Assembly: GCA_029552825.1 (NCBI GenBank)
Contig: JAKPDL010000019.1
Location: forward strand, 1-58,111
Source: Bacteroidota bacterium
GTDB taxonomy: Bacteria > Bacteroidota > Bacteroidia > Bacteroidales > VadinHA17
Reading direction: 5' to 3'
Length of the DNA: 58,111 nucleotides
The notes below the pieces were generated by a model that did not search any database, had not been told where the DNA came from, and worked only from the letters and a program-made list of their open reading frames with translations. The position numbers were made by a program, and so were the translations under genes. Positions 8,410 to 17,150 of the stretch are shown here, piece by piece; positions within the stretch are counted from its first letter, which is position 1; every line of letters begins with the position of its first letter.

Positions 8410-8944
8410 ATGTTTTAAAGGGTGTTGTGATTCACGTATAAAAGTAAGATTAATTTCAGAAAAATGAGTTATAAGTTTTTAACATAATGTTGAATCTTTA
8501 AGAGGTTGGAGGGGGTGTTTTTTATCAAATAGTAAAAATTATCGGATAAGAAATTTTATTAAATAGAAATGATTATCATTTAGAAAATTTTATCAAATGG
8601 AAAGAATTACTAAATGATAAAAAATATCAAATAATAAAAAATATTAAATGATAAAATATACTATTTGATAAAAAATATTAATTAATAAAATTTATAAAAT
8701 AAGAATAAATATTATTTAATAAAAATTTTCAGATAGAAGAAATTATCATTTAAAAATGGTTATCAAATAAAAATAATTTCTATCTGATAAAGACTCCCAT
8801 TCAATAAACTCTACTACCTGGTAAATCTTTTACCTGTTAAATCTTTATTGTTAATACGTTGAATATATTTATGAAACACCTGAATACTAAACAATATTCT
8901 TCTTGCTGAAAACTAAATAAATATAAATTTCCAACCAGATCCGC
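8410..8944. repeat. AT-rich degenerate repeat region between genes
   Basis: There is no gene in this 535-base gap. From about 8516 to 8800 the sequence is almost pure A/T and is built from short motifs of the type AAATGATAAAA, TATCAAATA and TTATCATTTA in both orientations, with irregular 10-20 base spacing. It lies upstream of the BNR gene and downstream of the histidine kinase gene. It could be a bent or nucleoid-protein-bound region, or simply slippage-derived low complexity. Confidence 0.7.
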
Positions 8945-10705
8945 TCAATTATAACGCGGCAACGTAAAAAGAAACTCAGTCCCTCCACCCTGACGCTTCC
9001 TTACAGATATTTCACCACGATGCAACAATATAGCATTCTTTACTATCGCCAGACCCAAACCTGTTCCACCACTCTTCCTCGACCGCCCTGAATCAACCCT
9101 GTAAAACCTTTCAAAAACCCTCGGTAAATGCTGCTCAGGAATGCCAACACCATTATCGGAAAATGAGAAATAATAGAACTTCCTGTCCCTGCTGTATGCC
9201 TTTATCCATATGGTTATGTTCTCACCCGCATAATTGACAGAGTTTTCCATTAGATTCTGAAAAACCGAAAGAATTAACGATTTGTCACCCTTCACAACAA
9301 TATCATCGTCAACTGATGACTCAACCTTGATGTTTTTTGATTTGATTGCCGACTTAAAATTATTTGTTACATCCTTTATAATCTTCTTGACCTTGACCTT
9401 CTCAGGCTGGAACGAACTTCCCGCCTCCTCAATTTTATTCAGCAGCGATATGTCGTTGATGAGCGTGTTGAGCCTGTCAGCTTGCGCCAGTGCCTTCTTG
9501 AGAAAATATTTCCTTGTCTTCATGTCCATACCATCTTCATTATACATGGTCTCAATATAACCCTTGATGGAGGAAACAGGTGTCTTAAGCTCATGGGCTA
9601 TGTTGGAAGTCATCTGCTGCTTGATTATCCTGTTTTTCTCAGTCTTCGTAATGTCACTGATTATAATTTCAAAGGTCCTGTCGTTGAATACCACACACTG
9701 AATCCTGAAAAACCTGCCGTTAATGCTTACCTGAAATTCAGTTTTGGGAAGCTCATCAGAAGGAGTAAAATCTGAATAAGTGTGTTCAAGAAATGAATTA
9801 ATCTGCTCAAATTCGGACATTTTGAACAACGTCTCCGGTACCAAACTCAGCTCACCTGAAATCAGGTTCAGATAATAACTGAAATGATCGTTCGAAAATA
9901 TCAACTCCCTTTGTTCGGAGAAAAATGCAATCCCTTCATTAAGTGCGTTAAGATGACTGAAAAGCTTTTCCCTCTCATTTGCCAGATCATTTTTTGTCCT
10001 GAGCAGACTATTATATATCTCAAGTATCCTAGAACCGATTACTCCAAGTTCATTTCTTGGAAATTCCGATTCAAAAGGTTTATTATTGCTTATGTTGAGC
10101 GCAAAATCCCTTAGCCTTGTTATTGACTCCGCAAAGCGATTGGTTACAATCATTAGAATTATTCCGAGAAAAATGAAAAAGCCCAGAATGATAAATAAAA
10201 AAAATAGTCTGGCCTTAAGGAAATTAGCAAGATTAATATCATAAATGACAGCAGTTCTTACAAAATAGCCACCAAAGAATTTTGCAAAATAGTAATATTC
10301 AATACCGGTTGTTCCCGACTTCCTTACCGCCGTTCCGAAAATTTTATGCTTCGATTCTGCTATTTCAGCCCTGCCAAGATGATTTTCCATATGACTCCAG
10401 TCAGGAACTGAACTGTCATACAGAACGATTCCAGTTGTATCAATAATAGTCAGTCTGAGATTCTTATTCGGGAAAAGTTTTACAAATGAATCAATTTTTC
10501 TGTAATCTCCGGTTTCATTTATATTATTAGCTTCTATAAAATTGTACGTAATAAGCGCAAAGTTTTGCAATTCATCGTTCAGTGCCGAGGTTCTGTAATC
10601 TTTTTCACGCGAATAGAGGTAAAAAATAATCATCAATGCAACAGTTATAAATACTGCTGAATAAAAGAACAGTAGGTTGTTTCTGAATTTATTCCTTCCG
10701 TTCAT
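8945..10705 (-). CDS. PhoR-type sensor histidine kinase
   Basis: A 586-residue membrane kinase. Order: TM helix about 11-30; periplasmic sensor region about 31-165; TM helix about 166-187; HAMP-like linker about 189-240; PAS-like domain about 250-350; HisKA with SNIAHELKTPVSS (phospho-acceptor His371); HATPase_c with N box NLMENSVNYA, G1 DNGVGIP and G2 GGTGLGLAIV. It follows its response regulator after 14 bases, so the two form one operon. The architecture fits PhoR-like kinases of Bacteroidota. Assignment to phosphate sensing rests on architecture plus the Pho-box-like site upstream of the operon and is inference; a generic envelope sensor is the alternative. Confidence 0.88.
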   Translation of the reverse strand: MNGRNKFRNNLLFFYSAVFITVALMIIFYLYSREKDYRTSALNDELQNFALITYNFIEANNINETGDYRKIDSFVKLFPNKNLRLTIIDTTGIVLYDSSVPDWSHMENHLGRAEIAESKHKIFGTAVRKSGTTGIEYYYFAKFFGGYFVRTAVIYDINLANFLKARLFFLFIILGFFIFLGIILMIVTNRFAESITRLRDFALNISNNKPFESEFPRNELGVIGSRILEIYNSLLRTKNDLANEREKLFSHLNALNEGIAFFSEQRELIFSNDHFSYYLNLISGELSLVPETLFKMSEFEQINSFLEHTYSDFTPSDELPKTEFQVSINGRFFRIQCVVFNDRTFEIIISDITKTEKNRIIKQQMTSNIAHELKTPVSSIKGYIETMYNEDGMDMKTRKYFLKKALAQADRLNTLINDISLLNKIEEAGSSFQPEKVKVKKIIKDVTNNFKSAIKSKNIKVESSVDDDIVVKGDKSLILSVFQNLMENSVNYAGENITIWIKAYSRDRKFYYFSFSDNGVGIPEQHLPRVFERFYRVDSGRSRKSGGTGLGLAIVKNAILLHRGEISVRKRQGGGTEFLFTLPRYN

Positions 10706-10719
10706 CTGTTGGCATCAGA

Positions 10720-11409
10720 TTAATTCCATTCAAAATAATAACCGTAACCTGATTTGTTCTTAATGCTTGATGAATATTTCCCGAGCTTTCCCCTTAGCCT
10801 TGTTATGTTCACATCCACGGTACGGTCGGTAACAATAACTTCTTTTCCCCATACTCGGTTCAGAATCTCATCCCTTGAAAATATTTTTCCAGGATTGTCA
10901 ACAAGCAGCTTGAGGATTTCATATTCTTTCTTTGTAAGCTCGATTTTCTTATTGTGGATTATCAGCCTTTTTTTACTTGTATCAAGCTCAAAATCACCAA
11001 ATTTTATAGCAGGAGCATTCGCCTTCTTTTCACCTCCCGACCTTTTAAGTACAGCTTTTACCCGTGCTGTGAGCTCATTTATTGAGAAAGGTTTTGTGAT
11101 ATAGTCATCGGCTCCCAGGCTGAATCCGGTAAGAATATCATTCTCGCTATTTTTAACGGTCAGAAAAATTACGGGAGTCTCGATGTTCATTTCCTTCCTC
11201 ATCATATCAGCAAGTTTAAAACCTGAAATCTGCCCCATCATAACATCGAGGAGAATCAGATCAAATTCCCCCAGTGGTTTTTTCAAAGCTTCCTCAGCCG
11301 AATGTGCCGTCTCAGTTATATATCCCTCATTCCGAAGGTTATATTGAAGAATTTCACAGAGGTCTTCCTCATCATCCACAATCAGTATCTTCTTCCCTTT
11401 TAAATCCAT
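10720..11409 (-). CDS. OmpR/PhoB-family response regulator
   Basis: A 229-residue regulator starting MDLKGKKILIVDDEEDL. The receiver domain (about 5-120) has the acidic pair D12-D13, the phosphorylation site LILLDVMM (D55) and TKPF (K106). A winged-helix Trans_reg_C domain (about 130-229) carries LTKKEYEILKLL and VTDRTVDVNITRLRGK. The frame extends 6 bases further to a TTG, but the ATG at 11409 is preferred. It is the first gene of an operon with the histidine kinase. It is transcribed away from the TonB receptor at 11619, and the 209-base gap holds a Pho-box-like direct repeat, so control of itself and of the receptor is plausible. Confidence 0.9.
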   Translation of the reverse strand: MDLKGKKILIVDDEEDLCEILQYNLRNEGYITETAHSAEEALKKPLGEFDLILLDVMMGQISGFKLADMMRKEMNIETPVIFLTVKNSENDILTGFSLGADDYITKPFSINELTARVKAVLKRSGGEKKANAPAIKFGDFELDTSKKRLIIHNKKIELTKKEYEILKLLVDNPGKIFSRDEILNRVWGKEVIVTDRTVDVNITRLRGKLGKYSSSIKNKSGYGYYFEWN

Positions 11410-11431
11410 AATCAACGGGTTTGATACGATG

Positions 11432-11439
11432 CAAATTTA
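11432..11439 (-). promoter_or_regulatory. Possible -7 element for the response-regulator operon
   Basis: On the minus strand the sequence is TAAATTTG, a match to the Bacteroidota -7 consensus TAnnTTTG, 22 bases before the ATG at 11409. I do not find a TTTG -33 element at the usual distance, so this is weak. Confidence 0.3.
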
Positions 11440-11480
11440 ACTGAAAAACAAATTATTTCATCATATAAAATATTGACTTT

Positions 11481-11500
11481 CTGTTACAAAATTATTACAA
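11481..11500 (+). promoter_or_regulatory. Pho-box-like direct repeat between regulator and TonB receptor
   Basis: CTGTTACAAAATTATTACAA contains two 7-base half-sites (CTGTTAC and TTATTAC) with starts 11 bases apart, the arrangement of the Pho-box consensus CTGTCAT-4-CTGTCAC. It lies in the divergent intergenic region, 72 bases from the regulator start and about 119 from the receptor start. Binding by the adjacent PhoB-type regulator is inference. Confidence 0.45.
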
Positions 11501-11618
11501 ACAGGTCTGATCTGTAATATCAATTTAACAAAATGTTCACCGGTTTGTAGCCGCTTCTGCCATTTGTATTGTCCAACTTTGCCATGTGTAAAGAATGGAA
11601 AAATCATCATTAAAAACT

Positions 11619-14477
11619 ATGAAAACATTAAAGTTAATTTTTCTTGCAGTTATGTGTGCAGTAACAGCTGCAATAAACGGACAGACAGGTACAATTGAGG
11701 GAATAGTAAAAGATCTCTCTTCAGGCTCGGCACTTCCCGGGGCTACTGTAATTATTGAAGGCACCACAACCGGAACAACAACTGATGCAGACGGAAGGTT
11801 CAGAATCATAAATCTTAAACCGGGTTCGTATAATCTGAAAATTACTTATGTCTCATACCTTCCTGAAACCATCGAAAAAGTTAGGGTTGAGCAGAACAAA
11901 ACAGCTCAGGTAGAAGTTGTTCTGAAAGAAAATACTGTTAATCTGTCGGATGTCACCGTTACAGCTGTCAGGAAGACAAACACTGAATTATCCATGATTA
12001 GCGACATCAAAACAAACGCCTTTGTGACAATCGGTATTTCAGGCCAGCAGATTTCAAAAACTCTGGATAAGGATGCTTCAGAAGTTGTAAAAAGAGTACC
12101 GGGAATAACAATTCAGGATGACAGGTTTATTATAGTAAGAGGTTTATCAGAAAGATATAACAATGTTTGGTTAAATAATGCAGCAACTCCCAGTGCAGAA
12201 GCTGATGTGAGGGCATTTTCATTTGACATAATACCCAGTTCAATGATAGAGAATATTATGATAATTAAATCACCGGCAGCTGAACTTCCAGCCGATTTTT
12301 CGGGTGGTTTTGTAAAGATTACTACCAGAAATATGCCTGAGAACAATAACATAATATTCTCGTACAGTACTGCCTTTAATGAGGGATCAACTTTCAGGAA
12401 ATTTTATAAATACGATGGGAGTTCAACTGATATTCTGGGTTTTGATGATGGCATTAGAGCTCTACCAGAAGGCATGCCGGCACATCTTAATGAATATGAA
12501 GCTGCAACCAATCCTGCAGTCAGAGAAAGGATAACCACAATTGGCAGGTCGATGAACAAGATATGGCTGCCTTATGAAAAAATGGCACTACCCGATCAAA
12601 AAATTCTTCTTGGTATTAACCGTAAGTTCGGACAGGGAAAATTCCAGGCCGGAAATACCACAGCCATAAGCTGGAGCTGGTCGGATAATATAGATTTTAT
12701 CGAATCAAACGATTATACTATTTATGACTATGTAAATGACCAGCCTTTATATCTCAACCAGTTTAATGACAAACGCTATACTAATTCAGCACGGGTTTCA
12801 ATTATGAATAACTGGGCATTTCTGGCAGGAAGAAGCAGGTTTGAAATACGAAATCTTTTTAACCAGGCTGGATATACCCGTACCATAGAAAGAACAGGCA
12901 GAGAATGGTATAACGATGGCCGGTATATCTTTTTGGAAGAACTGAGATACTTGAGCCGTTCCATCTATACCGGGCAGATTGCAGGAAGTCACTCTCTTAA
13001 CAATTCCGGTTCATCAAAAATCGAATGGATTGCAGGCTATTCTTATGCCGGGAAAAACGAGCCCGATACAAAACGCTACCGCTACATAAGAAATCCTCAG
13101 GATACAACAAAATATATTCTCCTTTTCAGCGACAATGCAGATCTGTCATCAGTGTCAAGAATGTGGATAAAACTTAATGAAAACACTCTAACCGGCTCAA
13201 TTAACCTGACACTGAGCCCTGAAGTTTTCAACGGAAGAAAAGCAGAAATCAAAACGGGGGTCTATTTTGAAAGTAAATCGAGAAGTTTCAGAGCCAGAAA
13301 TTTTGGTTATGCTAAAGGAAGTCTCAATTCAGGTTTCAGCCAGACATCTCTGCCAATAACCGAGATCTTCAGAGATGAGAATATTAACCTTACAGACGGA
13401 ATTAAACTGGTGGAAATGACTGCACTATCTGATTCATATACTGCTTCAAACCTTCAAATGGCTGCCTATGCTTCAGCAAGGATTCCGATTACATCCAGAT
13501 TAAACCTCTATTCAGGTGTAAGAATAGAAAGAAACAAACAGACCCTTTCGAGTTACAAACAGGGTTCAACTGTGAGGGTTGATGTTGACCGTGATTCAGT
13601 CAATATTTTCCCTTCAGTTAATCTGACTTATAATTTCTCAGAAAAAAGTCTTGTAAGGGCAGCCTACGGGATGACAATCAACAGGCCGGAATTCAGGGAG
13701 ATAGCCCCCTTCTACTATGTTGATTTTGAATTGAATGCAGGAATATACGGAGAACCGGAAATCAGGCAAGCCTATATTCATAATTTTGATATTAGATATG
13801 AACTCTATCCTGAAAACGGAGAAATGTTCAGCATCGGGATTTTTTACAAAGATTTTTTAAATCCTATTGAGCAGGTTATACTTGGAAACAGCCCTACCCA
13901 GTATTCATTCAGGAACGTAAAATCGGCTTACAGTGCAGGAATAGAGGCAGAACTCAGGAAATCACTGGCCTTCATACCTGGAATGGAGGATTTCAATTTA
14001 ATACTAAACGGTTCACTGATTAAGAGCAGAGTTCATTTTGAAGAGGGTTCGCTCTACAGAAACAGACCTCTTGAAGGACAGTCGCCATACATTGTTAATG
14101 CAGGACTTTTTTATCAGAATAATCAAAAGGGGTTGATGATGAGCTTATTGTACAATGTTATCGGTAAACGTATTACTGCTGTCGGAAGACCTTCGCCAAA
14201 CCAGTGGGAAGATATACCCGATATCTATGAAATGCCGAGAAATGTTATAGATCTGACATTCAGCAAAACATTAGGGAATAGGATTGAAATTAAGGGAGGT
14301 ATTAAAGATATCCTGAATCAGCCTGTGAGATTTGTCCAGAATGTCAATACAACGGTCGACATGAATGTATATGCCCGGGGGGCCGATACAGGTATAAAAT
14401 ACTTTGACAGAAACCAGGTAACCAAGTATTATATACCTGGAAGGACATTTATAATTGGAGTATCTCTGAAGTTCTGA
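11619..14477 (+). CDS. TonB-dependent outer-membrane receptor with N-terminal carboxypeptidase-regulatory-like domain
   Basis: About 952 residues. Signal peptide MKTLKLIFLAVMCAVTAA; I prefer this ATG to the one at 11595 because the signal peptide then starts normally. Next comes a CarboxypepD_reg-like domain (GTIEGIVKDLSSGSALPG to QVEVVLKE), a plug domain (LDKDASEVVKRVPGITIQDD, IIVRGLSERYNNVWLNN) and a beta-barrel ending in IIGVSLKF with a terminal Phe. The RGLSERYNNVWLNN plug type differs from SusC. A lipoprotein gene follows 48 bases downstream, making a receptor/lipoprotein pair; the divergent Pho-type two-component system suggests phosphate-responsive uptake (inference). Substrate cannot be read from sequence. 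Confidence 0.88.
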   Translation: MKTLKLIFLAVMCAVTAAINGQTGTIEGIVKDLSSGSALPGATVIIEGTTTGTTTDADGRFRIINLKPGSYNLKITYVSYLPETIEKVRVEQNKTAQVEVVLKENTVNLSDVTVTAVRKTNTELSMISDIKTNAFVTIGISGQQISKTLDKDASEVVKRVPGITIQDDRFIIVRGLSERYNNVWLNNAATPSAEADVRAFSFDIIPSSMIENIMIIKSPAAELPADFSGGFVKITTRNMPENNNIIFSYSTAFNEGSTFRKFYKYDGSSTDILGFDDGIRALPEGMPAHLNEYEAATNPAVRERITTIGRSMNKIWLPYEKMALPDQKILLGINRKFGQGKFQAGNTTAISWSWSDNIDFIESNDYTIYDYVNDQPLYLNQFNDKRYTNSARVSIMNNWAFLAGRSRFEIRNLFNQAGYTRTIERTGREWYNDGRYIFLEELRYLSRSIYTGQIAGSHSLNNSGSSKIEWIAGYSYAGKNEPDTKRYRYIRNPQDTTKYILLFSDNADLSSVSRMWIKLNENTLTGSINLTLSPEVFNGRKAEIKTGVYFESKSRSFRARNFGYAKGSLNSGFSQTSLPITEIFRDENINLTDGIKLVEMTALSDSYTASNLQMAAYASARIPITSRLNLYSGVRIERNKQTLSSYKQGSTVRVDVDRDSVNIFPSVNLTYNFSEKSLVRAAYGMTINRPEFREIAPFYYVDFELNAGIYGEPEIRQAYIHNFDIRYELYPENGEMFSIGIFYKDFLNPIEQVILGNSPTQYSFRNVKSAYSAGIEAELRKSLAFIPGMEDFNLILNGSLIKSRVHFEEGSLYRNRPLEGQSPYIVNAGLFYQNNQKGLMMSLLYNVIGKRITAVGRPSPNQWEDIPDIYEMPRNVIDLTFSKTLGNRIEIKGGIKDILNQPVRFVQNVNTTVDMNVYARGADTGIKYFDRNQVTKYYIPGRTFIIGVSLKF

Positions 14478-14525
14478 TCAGAACTATATAAATAGATGAT
14501 TAGTAACTATTTAAATTAATTAATT

Positions 14526-16154
14526 ATGAAAATTGATTTTAGCAAAAAATTTCTTACAGCAGCACTTATTGTAATTTCATTGTTTGCTGTATCATGTGAA
14601 AAAGAAGTTAAAGTAACGGCAATTGAACTGAGCAGGACTTCGGCTGAGGTTATGGTCGGTGCTACCCTTAATCTAACAGTTGTATTTACTCCTCCGGATG
14701 CAACAAACAAAGGAATTATCTGGAGAACATCCAATAAAGACATTGCAACAGTTGCAGAGGGAGTTATAACGGGTGTGGCTGTAGGGCAAGCCGAGATAAC
14801 GGCTATCAGCAGATCTGATACTACTTTGAAGGCTGTATGTGAGGTTACAGTAATACCTTCAAACGGCCAACAGATAACTCTCAGCGGTGATATTACAAGC
14901 GATATAACACTCTATTCAAATGCCCGTTACTTTCTGTCAGGTTTTGTGTATGTAAAAAATAATGCAACAATTACCATACAGCCTGGAACAATAATAAAAG
15001 GAGTTTCTGGTACAAAAGGTACGCTTATTATTGAGAGAGGTTCAAAAATAATAGCCGAAGGTACTCCATCACAACCGATAGTATTTACTTCCGATAAACC
15101 AGTAGGACAGCGTGCGATGGGTGACTGGGGTGGAATTGTAATTTGCGGCAGGGCAACGACCAATAAACATGATATGGGCACAGGTGTTGGCGTTGCAGAA
15201 GGTGGAATCGGCTCTCTCTATGGAGGTAATGATGACTCTGATAATTCAGGAATTCTTAAATATGTAAGAATAGAGTTTCCGGGTATTCCTCTTACTTCCA
15301 CACCTAACAGCGAAATTAACGGACTGACTTTATATGCGGTAGGAAGTGGAACAGTGATTGACCATGTACAGGTTTCGTTCAGCGGCGACGACTCGTTTGA
15401 ATGGTTCGGAGGAACAGTTAATTGTAAATATCTTGTCGCATTCAGAGGGCTTGATGATGATTTTGATACGGATAACGGTTACAAAGGCAAAATACAGTTT
15501 GCTCTGGGAATCCGCGATCCAAATCAGTCGGACCAGTCGGGTTCAAACGGTTTCGAATCAGACAATGATGCTGATGGTTCAACGCTTACGCCAGTTACAA
15601 AACCGATTTTCTCCAATGTGACATTTTTAGGTCCATATACAGTAACAAACTCTCTGCCTGCAAATCATCTGTTCAAGAGGGCCATGCATATAAGAAGGTC
15701 TTCACAGCTTTGTGTATACAATTCAATATTTGTCGGTTATCCCAAAGGGCTTATTATTGATGGTACCACAGGGAACAGTCCTACAATGGCTACAAATAAT
15801 GTGCTTCAGATTGAGAAGAGCATTCTTGCAGGGATGGCTACCAATTATGAGGTTGCCTCAGGCACTCCTGCAACACCCTATACAATTGCTGAGCTGCAGT
15901 CATATTTTGAAAATCCCTCAAGGGGTAATGTCGCAAATGCAACCATACAGGATATTATTGGTTCAAATTTGCTAAATCTTACATCACCCTCATTTATGCC
16001 GGCAGCTGGGGCATTTTATCTTACCGGTGCATCATTCAGTAATGCCAACCTGAACAATCAGTTTTTTGAAACTGTAACCTTCAGAGGTGCTTTCGGAACC
16101 GTTAACTGGACATCAGGTTGGTGCAACTGGGATCCTCAAAATACTGCTTATTAA
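14526..16154 (+). CDS. Surface lipoprotein with BIG_2 Ig-like domain and beta-helix-like C-terminal region
   Basis: A 542-residue protein with a lipoprotein signal (LFAVSCEKE, Cys at about residue 25). Residues about 33-110 form a bacterial Ig-like (BIG_2) domain, seen in AIELSRTSAEVMVGATLNLT and IATVAEGVITGVAVGQAEIT. The remainder (ITIQPGTIIKGVSG, IIAEGTPSQPIVFTSDKP, GDWGGIVICGRA) resembles parallel beta-helix proteins often paired with TonB receptors in Bacteroidota. There is no SusD/TPR signature, so it is not a SusD. Position after the receptor and before a strong terminator (16215) suggests one transcription unit. A likely role is surface capture of the receptor's ligand; the ligand is unknown. 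Confidence 0.75.
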   Translation: MKIDFSKKFLTAALIVISLFAVSCEKEVKVTAIELSRTSAEVMVGATLNLTVVFTPPDATNKGIIWRTSNKDIATVAEGVITGVAVGQAEITAISRSDTTLKAVCEVTVIPSNGQQITLSGDITSDITLYSNARYFLSGFVYVKNNATITIQPGTIIKGVSGTKGTLIIERGSKIIAEGTPSQPIVFTSDKPVGQRAMGDWGGIVICGRATTNKHDMGTGVGVAEGGIGSLYGGNDDSDNSGILKYVRIEFPGIPLTSTPNSEINGLTLYAVGSGTVIDHVQVSFSGDDSFEWFGGTVNCKYLVAFRGLDDDFDTDNGYKGKIQFALGIRDPNQSDQSGSNGFESDNDADGSTLTPVTKPIFSNVTFLGPYTVTNSLPANHLFKRAMHIRRSSQLCVYNSIFVGYPKGLIIDGTTGNSPTMATNNVLQIEKSILAGMATNYEVASGTPATPYTIAELQSYFENPSRGNVANATIQDIIGSNLLNLTSPSFMPAAGAFYLTGASFSNANLNNQFFETVTFRGAFGTVNWTSGWCNWDPQNTAY

Positions 16155-16214
16155 TTGCTTATCAAGATAAAAGAGCGATGATTTTTCTGAAATAGCTCTT
16201 TACACCGCCGGTAC

Positions 16215-16251
16215 GAAGTCTCCGTTACACAAAGCGGGGACTTCTTTTTTT
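16215..16251 (+). terminator. Rho-independent terminator after receptor/lipoprotein pair
   Basis: GAAGTCTCCG pairs with CGGGGACTTC (one G-T wobble) around a 10-base loop, followed by seven T. It lies 60 bases after the lipoprotein stop codon. Confidence 0.85.
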
Positions 16252-16331
16252 AATCATTTTTCCCTAATCCCTGACCCTGAATAATTATATATCCGGAATT
16301 TTTTTAACTTTCACATTTAAACGAAACAGTA

Positions 16332-17024
16332 ATGCCAGGTAAGACGATTACGCTTATTTTGATGCTGGTTTCTGCTGCCAGTACTACCATATACTCACAG
16401 GTATATACAAGTCCAAATTATGGAATCAAAAGTCATGAGACCCTTGAGATAAAAAGGATAGAGGTAACCCCGCAGAATACAATAATATATCTTACGATAG
16501 AGAATAAAATTACCGGAGGGTATTTTTGCACAGATAAAAGAACCTATCTTATTTATCCTGACGGCACAAGGTTGAGAATGACAAGAGCTTCGGGTATCCC
16601 ATACTGTCCGGAGTTGCATAAATTTTATTCGGTTGGGGAAAAACTTCATTTTGAACTCATTTTCCCTCCTCTGGCACCTGGAACAAAGTGGATTGATATG
16701 GTTGAGCAGTGCGGTGGCAATTGTTACTGGGTTTACGGGATTATGCTGGATGAAGAACTCAACAGGAAGCTGGATGAGATTTTCAGGATTACTTCTGCAG
16801 GCAAGCCTGAGGAAAATATAATAGTATTCCGTCGATTTCTGGAGGAAATCGATAGCCTAAACTACGGAATAGAAGGTATGCTTTACTTCAATATAATAAA
16901 TGCATTCATAGAAGCAGGCGACTCAATAGGAGCAGGCGTGTGGTACAAAAGACTCGGTGAGTCAGATGCCCCTCGAAAGGAGCAATATCTGAGACTTCTG
17001 AATGAAAGAGGTATTAAGTTTTAG
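16332..17024 (+). CDS. Secreted protein of unknown function
   Basis: A 230-residue protein with a signal peptide (MPGKTITLILMLVSAAS, then YSQ). I do not recognise a family. The N-terminal half looks like a beta-sandwich (THETLEIKRIEVTPQNT-like strands; TYLIYPDGTRLRMTRA), including two cysteines close together in VEQCGGNCYW. The C-terminal third is helical (NRKLDEIFRITSAG, MLYFNIINAFIEAGD), possibly a TPR-like tail. It is preceded by the terminator at 16215 and followed by a stem-loop at 17078, so it is probably a single-gene transcript. Confidence 0.65.
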   Translation: MPGKTITLILMLVSAASTTIYSQVYTSPNYGIKSHETLEIKRIEVTPQNTIIYLTIENKITGGYFCTDKRTYLIYPDGTRLRMTRASGIPYCPELHKFYSVGEKLHFELIFPPLAPGTKWIDMVEQCGGNCYWVYGIMLDEELNRKLDEIFRITSAGKPEENIIVFRRFLEEIDSLNYGIEGMLYFNIINAFIEAGDSIGAGVWYKRLGESDAPRKEQYLRLLNERGIKF

Positions 17025-17077
17025 AGATAAGCTTTAAAGATTTTTTTAAATTAATACAAAAATACCGCGAAAATCTA

Positions 17078-17110
17078 AAGGCGCCAGAAAATTGCTTCTT
17101 CTGGCGCCTT
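17078..17110. terminator. Stem-loop between convergent genes
   Basis: AAGGCGCCAGAA and TTCTGGCGCCTT form a 12-bp perfect stem with a 9-base loop, between the convergent genes ending at 17024 and 17151. Read on the minus strand it is followed by TTTAGATTTT, so it may serve mainly the FadL-type gene, possibly both. Confidence 0.65.
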
Positions 17111-17150
17111 CAGGGTATGAAAAGACTTATTAAAGTTTACTTATTACCAA

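Noticed and set aside
11619-16154. A SusC/SusD pair
   Set aside because: The receptor plug differs from SusC and the lipoprotein has BIG_2 and beta-helix features instead of SusD TPR helices.
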